Origin: an uncultured Acidimicrobiales bacterium
Lineage (GTDB): Bacteria > Actinomycetota > Acidimicrobiia > Acidimicrobiales > Aldehydirespiratoraceae
Length of the DNA: 64,000 nucleotides
Reading direction: 5' to 3'
Assembly (NCBI GenBank): GCA_951812975.1
Contig: CATOTC010000001.1
Coordinates: forward strand, 1,520,001 to 1,584,000
The notes beneath the pieces are model-generated. The model was not told where the DNA came from and searched no databases. It was given only the letters and a program-made list of their open reading frames with translations. Shown piece by piece: positions 17,484-24,408 of this stretch; position 1 is the stretch's first letter; every line of letters starts with the position of its first letter. The position numbers and the translations under genes are program-made.

Positions 17484-17603
17484 TCAGGTGGGGCGGTCCG
17501 GCTTCTGTTGTCGCCGCTTGCGCATCCCCCAGTACCCGGCGGCCGCGACCACGAGGTACATGAGTGCGATTGCTGCGACGAACTGGAGCCATGAACCGGA
17601 CAC
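17484..17603 (-). CDS. Micro-membrane protein, 39 aa, directly downstream of amt
   Basis: A 39-codon frame starting with GTG five bases after the amt stop codon. It begins MSGSWLQFVAAIALMYLVVA when GTG is read as Met, continues with a few more hydrophobic residues, and ends in a basic tail of alternating Arg, Lys and Gln. The hydrophobic run of about 18 residues plus positive tail is what a single-span inner-membrane peptide looks like. There is no well-spaced ribosome site, so translation would depend on coupling with amt. A competing overlapping frame (start 17591) encodes an Arg-rich peptide without sensible features and is not preferred. Confidence 0.5.
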   Translation of the reverse strand: MSGSWLQFVAAIALMYLVVAAAGYWGMRKRRQQKPDRPT

Positions 17604-17608
17604 CCTCG

Positions 17609-18994
17609 TTATTTGAGGTCGGCGTAGGCCGCTCGTAGAACAGCTTCAGCGGGCTCTTCGGAACCGTCGGCGTTGACGATCGGCTCAGAGGCACGACCGA
17701 ACTCCGGATAGAAGTCCGTCTCGAACTCGGCCATGTCGAGGCCCTCGATCTCCACTTCGGGCGGGACCCGCAGCAGGTTGAGTTTCTTGAGGATCCCAGA
17801 TCCGATGTAGCCGGAGAGGAACGCCAATGGGAACAGGGTTGCAACACCCACGAGCTGACCGAGGAACGAGGTTTCGATTCCTGCGGCGCCGGTCGGGTAG
17901 CCCGCTGCGACGATGCCCACGAGCAGTACGCCCCACATGCCCATCACACCGTGGACTGCGACTGCACCGACTGCGTCGTCGACGCGTGCTTTCTGCTCGA
18001 TCCATTTGCCTGCGGCGTACGCAAGACCGGCGGAGAAGAAGGCCAGTATCAACACCAGTGACGGATTGTAGATGTCGGCGCCTGCCGACACTGCCACGAC
18101 CCCGGAGAGGCCTCCAGACAATGTCCAGAACGGATCACCCTTGGCGAAGATGTATCCCCCGGCGAAGCCGCCCGCGAAGCCCATCGTGATCGTGAAGGTG
18201 ATCGCCGACAGTGTTGCCGGGCTGAAGTAGATGTTGGCCCAGCCGGGCGTGGTGTCGGCGGTGATCGCCAGACAGGCTGCGTAGAAGGCGTAGAACGCGG
18301 TGAAGATTATCATCAGCCCCATCAACGTGAGATGAAGGTTGTGGGGCTTGAACGCTCGGGTGCCTCCGTTGCGGTCGTATCTGCCGATTCTCGGACCCAG
18401 GTTGAACAACACTCCAAGGGCGAAGATTCCGGCGATGCCGTGGACCACGCCTGATGCGGCGAAGTCGTGGTAGCCGAAGTGGATTGTCATCCAGCCTCCG
18501 TAGCTCCATCCCCAGGCTGCAGCGATCACCCAGATCAAACCACCCATGAGGGCTGTCAACCACAGGTATGCCGAGATGCGGATGCGCTCGAGCACCGCAC
18601 CGGACATGATCGAACCGGTCGTCCAGGAGAACAGTACGAACGCGGCCCAGAAGACGCCGCTGAGGTTGTCACCGAGGTTGGGGCCCATTGAGCCGTCCCA
18701 TGGGACGCCGTAGCCGTCACCGCAGAAATACGCTCCTTCCCCTGCGTTCCCTGCCCCGTCGGCTGTGGTCGTCGGTATGAAACCCTCCTCCATACAGAAG
18801 TAGACCCACCACCCGAGGTAGTAGAACGTCGGTGTAACCACCGCGATTGTCATAATGTTCTTCATCGCCGTGGACATAATGTTCTTGCGGCGGCTTACGC
18901 CGGCTTCGTAGGTCATGAAACCTACGTGCAGCAACCACATGATCGCGACGGTGAAGAAGTAATAGGCCTCTGTGAACACTACTGATGTGTCCAT
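17609..18994 (-). CDS. amt: Ammonium/methylammonium transporter, Amt family
   Basis: A 461-aa polytopic protein of the Amt/Mep/Rh family with about 11 membrane spans. The twin pore histidines are present in DFAASGVVHGIAG and VAVHGVMGMWGVLL, and the Amt aspartate is in the same first motif. The C-terminus has the regulatory cytoplasmic tail. Two features are less usual: an extended loop with two cysteines (residues about 65-100) and substitution of the common GGT in the second histidine motif by GMW. It sits between tdm and dmdA, so uptake of methylated ammonium compounds or recapture of released ammonium are both possible. The ATG has a GGGGGTG site. Confidence 0.88.
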   Translation of the reverse strand: MDTSVVFTEAYYFFTVAIMWLLHVGFMTYEAGVSRRKNIMSTAMKNIMTIAVVTPTFYYLGWWVYFCMEEGFIPTTTADGAGNAGEGAYFCGDGYGVPWDGSMGPNLGDNLSGVFWAAFVLFSWTTGSIMSGAVLERIRISAYLWLTALMGGLIWVIAAAWGWSYGGWMTIHFGYHDFAASGVVHGIAGIFALGVLFNLGPRIGRYDRNGGTRAFKPHNLHLTLMGLMIIFTAFYAFYAACLAITADTTPGWANIYFSPATLSAITFTITMGFAGGFAGGYIFAKGDPFWTLSGGLSGVVAVSAGADIYNPSLVLILAFFSAGLAYAAGKWIEQKARVDDAVGAVAVHGVMGMWGVLLVGIVAAGYPTGAAGIETSFLGQLVGVATLFPLAFLSGYIGSGILKKLNLLRVPPEVEIEGLDMAEFETDFYPEFGRASEPIVNADGSEEPAEAVLRAAYADLK

Positions 18995-19067
18995 AGGCGC
19001 ACCCCCAATTCTTCGTGCTAATTCCGACCTTATGGCCGGATATCGGCGACGTTAGCACGCAGGCAGC

Positions 19068-19087
19068 AAAGTGTCGAATGTCACTTT
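19068..19087. promoter_or_regulatory. Inverted repeat upstream of amt
   Basis: The gap upstream of amt contains AAAGTG and CACTTT arms separated by 8 bases, about 75 bp before the amt start. A second dyad (GCCG/CGGC around GATAT) lies at 19034-19047. Either could be an operator for nitrogen or C1 control. It does not clearly match the GlnR or AmtR consensus as I know them. Confidence 0.35.
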
Positions 19088-19116
19088 TGACCTTTGTGGC
19101 GCACGTGGCTGAGGGG

Positions 19117-19350
19117 TTAACCGTCGGGTGCGTTGGTGATCAGGCCAGCCTGGTCGTCAGCTCGCTTGCGGGCGAAACGCGCTGAGCAGCCCTTGTAGAT
19201 CCAGTACCAGAACATGGCTCCGACTAGGAGCGGGGCGATCTGGAGGTAGTTCTGACGTGCGAGAACGATCCACAACCCGCAGACCAGGGTGGAGGCCAGC
19301 GCCGCCGCGGCAACGGACTGCAATACTCGGTACAGCAACGACACAAGCAT
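19117..19350 (-). CDS. Small membrane protein, two predicted spans
   Basis: A 77-aa protein with hydrophobic segments at about residues 8-28 and 36-52 and a basic, polar C-terminus. No family recognised. It is the last of three small genes in the same direction (19963 to 19117) with gaps of 9 and 25 bp, so they probably form an operon upstream of, but separate from, amt. Confidence 0.6.
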   Translation of the reverse strand: MLVSLLYRVLQSVAAAALASTLVCGLWIVLARQNYLQIAPLLVGAMFWYWIYKGCSARFARKRADDQAGLITNAPDG

Positions 19351-19359
19351 GCTGGGCGG

Positions 19360-19722
19360 CTAGCCGTCGGGGGCGGTGATCTCGACGTCGAGGACGTCGC
19401 CGGTGCCGGCGTCGACCCTCACGGTTGCGTGGTGGAGGAATTCGTTGCGGGATCCGTCGGGGTCGGGCACGGTGAACACGACGACCCAGACGGCGCTGGT
19501 CGGTATCCCCTGGCGCAGTACTCTGGCTTCGGTGTTCTCTGGTTCGAAATAGCCTTCGTGTGCCTCGAAGGCGGTTGTGGCGTTGGCCACGGCCTCTTCT
19601 CGGCTTATGTCGACTCCTGAGCAGCCGCGCATCAGGAATATGACGACCAGCAGCCCGGCAGCCACGAACAGCAGCCTGCGCGAGTTCATCCGACCCTTGA
19701 TTCTGTCGCTCCAGTTGCTCAT
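19360..19722 (-). CDS. Single-span membrane protein with PepSY-like extracytoplasmic domain
   Basis: A 120-aa protein. After a short basic N-terminus, residues about 17-33 form a membrane anchor followed by a cysteine (MRGCSG). The rest has helix-then-strand features with ISREEAVANATTAFEAHEG and ATVRVDAGTGDVLDVEITA, which resemble the PepSY fold pattern (AxxxA helix, then V-D-A-x-T-G-x-V-L). PepSY domains often modulate proteases or redox partners, but no partner is evident here. Confidence 0.6.
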   Translation of the reverse strand: MSNWSDRIKGRMNSRRLLFVAAGLLVVIFLMRGCSGVDISREEAVANATTAFEAHEGYFEPENTEARVLRQGIPTSAVWVVVFTVPDPDGSRNEFLHHATVRVDAGTGDVLDVEITAPDG

Positions 19723-19747
19723 CGGGCCGGTCTGTTCATCGGGCCAG

Positions 19748-19963
19748 TCACCTCGGTTGGTTGCGGGGCCTGCGCACCAGACGCAGGATCACGTATCCGA
19801 ACACATGGGTGATCGCCACGAAGCTCATCCACCACAGGGTCGTCTTGCGGTTGTAGGCACGCTCCCGGCATTCCCAGAGTGTCAACAGCAGGACTCCGAT
19901 GAGGAACACCCACAGCATGATGCTCTCGCCGGCATCATCGCCTATCAAGATCATCAGACCCAT
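19748..19963 (-). CDS. Small two-span membrane protein
   Basis: A protein of about 71 aa with spans near residues 16-32 and 42-60 and a basic C-terminus RLVRRPRNQPR, reminiscent of PLDc_N-type small membrane proteins. The start is uncertain: ATG at 19963, 19954 or 19918, and a TTG at 20005 are all in frame. The last has no support, while 19918 has a GAGAG sequence upstream. First gene of a three-gene run on the minus strand. Confidence 0.5.
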   Translation of the reverse strand: MGLMILIGDDAGESIMLWVFLIGVLLLTLWECRERAYNRKTTLWWMSFVAITHVFGYVILRLVRRPRNQPR

Positions 19964-20058
19964 GGGGTTGGAGCCTAAACCACATGTCGGCGCGTAACCA
20001 GACAAAGAAATCGGCTCGATGTTTAGCCTTTGGATAACAGCTGCTTCTATGCTTCGGG

Positions 20059-21216
20059 ATGCCTGAGATCATGTTCGGGCCTCGGGTCCGGAAGTCCCCG
20101 TACTACGAGTCGACGGTTGCTGCCGGAGTGAGCGCCTTCACCATCTACAACCACATGTACATGCCGATCTCTTACGGTGATCCGGCTGAGGAGTATCGCC
20201 GTCTGACTGAGCGGGTGGCGCTCTGGGACGTGGCCGCCCAACGACAGATCGAGATTGTCGGCAGTGACGCCGCGGCGTTCACCCAGTACCTGTCTGCCCG
20301 CGACCTCGGGGGTATGAAACCTGGTCGGGCCCGCTACGCGCCGATCTGTGATCACGACGGCAACCTGATCAACGATCCGGTGGCGCTGTGCCTCGACGAT
20401 GACCGGTTCTGGCTCTCGATCGCCGACAGCGACCTGGGCTATATGGCCAGGGCGGTGGCCGCGGAACGGGGTGCCGACGTGAGGGTCTTCGAACCGGACG
20501 TTTCGCCGTTGGCGATTCAGGGGCCCTGCGCTGAAGAGCTCGCCGTTGACCTGTTCGGTGCAAATGTGGTGGGCCCGCTGGGGTTCTTCCACCATGTCGG
20601 TACGGAGCTCGACGGGATCGAGCTGGTGCTGTGCCGGTCTGGTTGGAGCAAGCAGGGTGGCTTTGAGATGTTCTTGACCGACGGGTCCAGGGGTGTGGAG
20701 TTCTGGGACAGGGTGATGGCGGCCGGGGCTCGTTTCGGGATCGGGCCGGGTGCGCCCAATCCGGCTGAGCGGATTGAGAGCGGGCTGCTGTCGTACGGGT
20801 CGGACAACGATTCGAGGACGAACCCGTTCGAGGCGGGACTCAAAGCGTGGGTGAACACCGATGCCGAGTACGACTTCATCGGCAAGGCGGCCCTGCGTCG
20901 GCAGTTCGAGCGCGGGATCGAGCGAAGTCTGGTCAACGTTTCGTTCGTCGGTGTCGACAATTCGCGTCTAGCCGCTTTCTTGCCTTTGGAACACCCCTGT
21001 GAGTTGACACTTTCCGGCACGGGTGATGTCGTGGGCGAACTTCGCAATGCTGTCTGTTCCCCGCGGCTGGGGCGCGGCATCGGTATCGCCCTGGTGGCTG
21101 TCGCCGCCACGGTTCCCGGTACCTGCCTGACAGTCGATATCGACGGTGCCGGGTTCTCGGTGGTGGTCGCTCCCGAGCCCTTCGGCACCCCCCGCCAGCC
21201 GATCACCCCAAGCTGA
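20059..21216 (+). CDS. dmdA: Dimethylsulfoniopropionate demethylase-like (DmdA), GcvT family
   Basis: A 385-aa tetrahydrofolate-dependent methyltransferase. It follows DmdA of SAR11/roseobacters in long stretches: FTIYNHMYMPISYG, LWDVAAQRQIEIVGSDA, WLSIADSDLGYMAR, VSPLAIQGPCAEEL, RSGWSKQGGFEMFL and NPAERIESGLLSYGSDND, in the same order and spacing. DmdA removes one methyl group of DMSP to give methylmercaptopropionate and methyl-THF. The YNHM and SDSD-like segments separate it from glycine-cleavage GcvT. Its placement next to the TMAO and serine-cycle genes makes use of the methyl-THF product plausible. A closely related non-DMSP DmdA-like clade exists, so substrate is not certain. Confidence 0.85.
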   Translation: MPEIMFGPRVRKSPYYESTVAAGVSAFTIYNHMYMPISYGDPAEEYRRLTERVALWDVAAQRQIEIVGSDAAAFTQYLSARDLGGMKPGRARYAPICDHDGNLINDPVALCLDDDRFWLSIADSDLGYMARAVAAERGADVRVFEPDVSPLAIQGPCAEELAVDLFGANVVGPLGFFHHVGTELDGIELVLCRSGWSKQGGFEMFLTDGSRGVEFWDRVMAAGARFGIGPGAPNPAERIESGLLSYGSDNDSRTNPFEAGLKAWVNTDAEYDFIGKAALRRQFERGIERSLVNVSFVGVDNSRLAAFLPLEHPCELTLSGTGDVVGELRNAVCSPRLGRGIGIALVAVAATVPGTCLTVDIDGAGFSVVVAPEPFGTPRQPITPS

Positions 21217-21321
21217 CGTTGAGACGCCCGGGCTGACCACGCGTCCACGGCTCAGCCCGCGAATGTCGTACGGTATAGGTACCATCGTTATCGAGAATCA
21301 GATCGCGAGAAAGGCATCAAT

Positions 21322-21855
21322 ATGGCGGATGCGCCTACCGCTTCTGCAGTAGCAGTCGCTACGGAGATTCGACGACGCTGCCCGGGTATCGGAAAAGCGA
21401 AGCTCCACAAGCTCCTCTACTACGTGCAGGGGTACCACTTGGCGTGGGAGGGAGAAGCTGCGTTTTCTGACGATATTGAAGCGTGGGAACTGGGGCCTGT
21501 CGTCGCGAGCCTGTGGCGTGCAGAGAAGCACGGGGTGCAACGTCGTCCTGAACCGTTGCGTGAGTCCGTCCGCAACATCATCACCAACGTGCTCTGTCGA
21601 CTTGGTGACGAGACTGGGGCCGATCTCATAACCGCCACCCACGCGGAGGATCCGTGGTCGGACGCAACCCGAGGGGGGACGGTAATCGCCAACCAGTTGA
21701 TCACACACAGGTCGCTGGCCGACTATTTCTGTATCGAAAGCCCCGATCTGCAGCGCATGCGCGATGACCTCAACGCCGTGTGTGATGACTCTCCTTTCGA
21801 GCCCGACCCACCAGGCGCGCTCGACACTCTTCTTGCCGAAATCGGTAAACGGTAA
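21322..21855 (+). CDS. Panacea domain (DUF4065/SocA-like) protein, probable antitoxin
   Basis: A 177-aa protein with the Panacea core: AVATEIRRRCPGIGKAKLHKLLYYVQGYHLAWEG at residues about 10-43, then IEAWELGPVVASLWR. Proteins with this domain act as antitoxins or adaptors for very varied small toxins encoded next to them. Two tiny ORFs follow within 5 bp. A sequence TATAGGTACC at about 21275 could be part of its promoter. The proteolysis-adaptor role of SocA is an alternative. Confidence 0.8.
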   Translation: MADAPTASAVAVATEIRRRCPGIGKAKLHKLLYYVQGYHLAWEGEAAFSDDIEAWELGPVVASLWRAEKHGVQRRPEPLRESVRNIITNVLCRLGDETGADLITATHAEDPWSDATRGGTVIANQLITHRSLADYFCIESPDLQRMRDDLNAVCDDSPFEPDPPGALDTLLAEIGKR

Positions 21856-21860
21856 CGTCA

Positions 21861-21977
21861 TTGCCATCCAAACCATGGCAGACGAACGTTGCCGCGCGTA
21901 TCAGAGAGTTCCTCGACCGTGAGGATGATCATGCCGAGCAAGATGCGATCGCTCTGGCGAAATTTCGGGGCGGTTGA
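21861..21977 (+). CDS. Small ORF downstream of the Panacea gene (38 aa)
   Basis: Reading from a TTG at 21861 gives MPSKPWQTNVAARIREFLDR followed by an acidic helix and stop at 21977. It starts 5 bp after the Panacea stop and overlaps the next ORF by 4 bp (TTGA). It looks like an N-terminal helix of a small regulatory peptide. No family recognised; it could also be a remnant. Confidence 0.35.
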   Translation: MPSKPWQTNVAARIREFLDREDDHAEQDAIALAKFRGG

Positions 21978-22144
21978 CTATCGATCCGTACGACACGCTG
22001 GCCGAGAGGTCGCTCGACGGCGAATGGGTCCACCGCATCGGGCGGTCCGTCACAAGACCTGACCGCGCGTTGGCGATCGCGTACCGGATCGACGACTCCT
22101 ACCGGCAGGTGAATGTGATCTCGGTCTTCTACACTCACCCTTAG
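21974..22144 (+). CDS. Small ORF, possible toxin partner of the Panacea protein (56 aa)
   Basis: Reading from TTG at 21974 gives a 56-aa product with a mixed alpha/beta pattern; the C-terminal half, including RALAIAYRIDDSYRQVNVIS and VFYTHP, resembles the last strands of RelE/ParE-type or DUF4258-like toxins (Ala-Tyr-Arg then a hydrophobic strand). It overlaps the preceding ORF by 4 bp. Short length means it is either a minimal toxin or a truncated one. Confidence 0.4.
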   Translation: MTIDPYDTLAERSLDGEWVHRIGRSVTRPDRALAIAYRIDDSYRQVNVISVFYTHP

Positions 22145-22207
22145 TCGTTGTGAGTTCTGCTTGGGCGGCGGTGGAAATCGGGTGGGTTTTGGGGTAGAAA
22201 CAATGGT

Positions 22208-22990
22208 GTGTTGATCGTTGTTTCTCCGGCGAAGTCGCTGGATTACGAGTCGAGGCTGGTCACGAAGAAGCGCAGTGTGCCGCGGTTTCTGGACCGCAGC
22301 CGTGAGCTGGTCGAGGTGATGGCGCAGAAGTCGCCGCAGGAGCTCAGTGAGTTGATGTCGATCTCGCCTTCGCTGGGGGAGCTCAATCACGAGCGCTTCC
22401 AGGATTTCCAGACTCCGTTCACTCCGGAGAACTCCCGCCCTGCGGTGCTCGCCTTCAACGGCGACGTCTATATGGGCATGGAGCCGCAGACGTTCAGCGA
22501 GCGTGATTTCACGCAGGCCCAGAAGACGCTGCGGATCCTGTCGGGCCTTTATGGTGTGCTTCGTCCGCTTGATCTGATGCAGCCTTACCGGCTGGAGATG
22601 GGGAGTCGGGTTGCTACTGCTCGCGGCAGGGATCTGTACGGTTTCTGGGGTGACTCGATCACCGATCTGCTGAATGCCGATATCGAGGCGAGTCCCGGTG
22701 CGGGTGCTCTGGTCAATCTGGCCTCGAAGGAGTATTTCGGTGCGGTAAACCCCGGCCGGCTTCAGGCTCGGCTGGTGAGTCCGGTGTTCCTGGACTCCAA
22801 GAACGGTGCTGAGCCGAGGATCGTGAGTTTCTTCGCCAAGCGGGCCCGGGGTTCGATGGCCGGTTGGATCATCCGCAATCGGGTTCGGTCGCCGAGGGCT
22901 CTGATGGATTTCGCCGAGGACGGTTACGGCTACGACCCCGACCGTTCAGACGCCGACCGCCCCGCCTTCGTCCGCTACAACCGCTCCTAA
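22208..22990 (+). CDS. yaaA: Peroxide stress protein YaaA family (DUF328)
   Basis: A 260-aa protein of the UPF0246/YaaA family. LIVVSPAKSLDYES at the N-terminus (start GTG), LAFNGDVYMG, LRILSGLYGVLRPLDLMQPYRLEMG, and the C-terminal ARGSMAGWIIRNRVRSP are hallmark regions. YaaA lowers damage from peroxide by limiting free iron and binds DNA. It lies alone between the small toxin-like ORF and a convergent dehydratase gene. Confidence 0.92.
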   Translation: MLIVVSPAKSLDYESRLVTKKRSVPRFLDRSRELVEVMAQKSPQELSELMSISPSLGELNHERFQDFQTPFTPENSRPAVLAFNGDVYMGMEPQTFSERDFTQAQKTLRILSGLYGVLRPLDLMQPYRLEMGSRVATARGRDLYGFWGDSITDLLNADIEASPGAGALVNLASKEYFGAVNPGRLQARLVSPVFLDSKNGAEPRIVSFFAKRARGSMAGWIIRNRVRSPRALMDFAEDGYGYDPDRSDADRPAFVRYNRS

Positions 22991-23020
22991 CCCCCAGCGG
23001 CAAGCTGGCCCGAAGGGACA

Positions 23021-24232
23021 CTACTGGGAGGGGTGGGGGCTTGTTTGGGGTTGTAGGTGCAGGTGGGGGGCTTTGTAGGGGTTGGCGCGGGCCAAGTCTT
23101 CGTTGAGGTCGGCGCCGAGGCCGGGCGCTTGCGGCGGGATGACGCAGCCGTCTTGCCAGTTGATGGGGGTACTGAGGAGGTCGGCGTAAAAGCCGTCGAA
23201 GGTTTGGATCGACTCAAGGATCAGGAAGTTGGGTGTGCAGGCAGCCAGCGCGATGTTGGCGAGTGCTTCGATCGGGCCGCAGTAGAGGTGCGGGGCGATC
23301 TGCACATGGTGGGTCTCGGCGATGGCTGCGATCTTCTTGGTCTCCAGGATTCCGCCGGATCGGCCGAGGGCGGGTTGGAGGATGGCGGCGGCCTGGGCTT
23401 CGACTACTCGGGCGAATTCGTACTTGGTGGTGAGGCGTTCGCCGGTGGCGATCGGGATCGAGGTCTGGCGGGCGACTCGTGCCATTTCTTCGATGTTGTC
23501 GGGCGGGACGGGTTCTTCGAACCACATCGGGTCGTAGGGTTCGAGGGCCTGGGCGAGGCGGATGGCTCCTGCGGCGGTGAATTGGCCGTGGGTGCCGAAG
23601 AGCAGGTCGGCTCTGGTGCCCACCGCTTCTCGGATGGCGGCGACGAAGTCTCGGCTGCGTTCGATGTCTTCGAGGCTGGGCATGTGGCCGTCGTAGACGG
23701 TGTAGGGCCCGGCGGGGTCGAACTTCACCGCGGTGAACCCTCGCTCGACTTCTTCTGAGGCTCGTTGGGCTGCGAGTTCGGGGTCGCTGTAGACGCGGTT
23801 CTCGGTGTAGGGGTCTGCGCCGTCGGCCTCGGAGGGGTAGAGGTATGTGTAGCTGCGGAGCTTCTGGTGGACCTGGCCGCCGAGAAGTTCGTAGACGGGT
23901 TTGTCGACTGCTTTGCCGATGAGGTCCCAACAGGCGATCTCGATTCCGCTGAGGACGCTGATGAGCGATAGGTCGGGCCGTGCGGTGTAGCCCCGTCCGT
24001 AGACGTTGCGCCACAGGGTCTCGATGTGGAACGGGTCGTGGCCGATGAGGTGTTGTTCGCAGACGTCTTCGATCATGGCGGCGACGACTTCGGGGTGGAA
24101 GGTGGCGGTGTAGACCTCTCCGTAGCCGACGGTTCCGTCGTCGGCGACGAGTTTCACGAAGATGAAGTACGGGCCCCCGAACGAGGGCGGTGGATTTGCG
24201 ACCACGAACGTTTCAAACGCGTCAACCTTCAC
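23021..24232 (-). CDS. Mandelate racemase/muconate lactonizing enzyme family (sugar-acid dehydratase-like)
   Basis: A 403-aa enolase-superfamily protein. The capping domain (residues 1-125) is followed by the barrel with FTAVKFDPAGPY (Lys/Asp pair), the GTHGQFT segment at the first metal ligand, WFEEPVPPDN and PIATGERLTTKYEF (acidic ligands), LQPALGRSGGI and HLYCGPIEALANIALAAC. The arrangement is like galactonate/gluconate dehydratases. The first metal ligand region reads GTHGQ instead of the usual D.N, which may change metal binding or substrate. It is a single-gene unit convergent with yaaA. Confidence 0.85.
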   Translation of the reverse strand: MKVDAFETFVVANPPPSFGGPYFIFVKLVADDGTVGYGEVYTATFHPEVVAAMIEDVCEQHLIGHDPFHIETLWRNVYGRGYTARPDLSLISVLSGIEIACWDLIGKAVDKPVYELLGGQVHQKLRSYTYLYPSEADGADPYTENRVYSDPELAAQRASEEVERGFTAVKFDPAGPYTVYDGHMPSLEDIERSRDFVAAIREAVGTRADLLFGTHGQFTAAGAIRLAQALEPYDPMWFEEPVPPDNIEEMARVARQTSIPIATGERLTTKYEFARVVEAQAAAILQPALGRSGGILETKKIAAIAETHHVQIAPHLYCGPIEALANIALAACTPNFLILESIQTFDGFYADLLSTPINWQDGCVIPPQAPGLGADLNEDLARANPYKAPHLHLQPQTSPHPSQ

Positions 24233-24408
24233 CCGGCCCTCCTTGTATGTCTTCGATCAAAGGCTAGTTGCCGAGCCGGCTGCAGACAGAATGTGTCTCT
24301 GGTGCTCGGGGCTGTCATACGGGGGATGTAGTTTGGGGATATGACTGTAGACGGCTTGTGGGCAGTGGCGCGCGGGGTCGTGGGCTGTTCGGGGGCGGGT
24401 GGTGTGTC

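Noticed and set aside
17440..17591. Arg-rich peptide frame starting MAPVRRSNRTHV
   Set aside because: Overlaps the better 39-aa membrane frame and has no ribosome site or domain.
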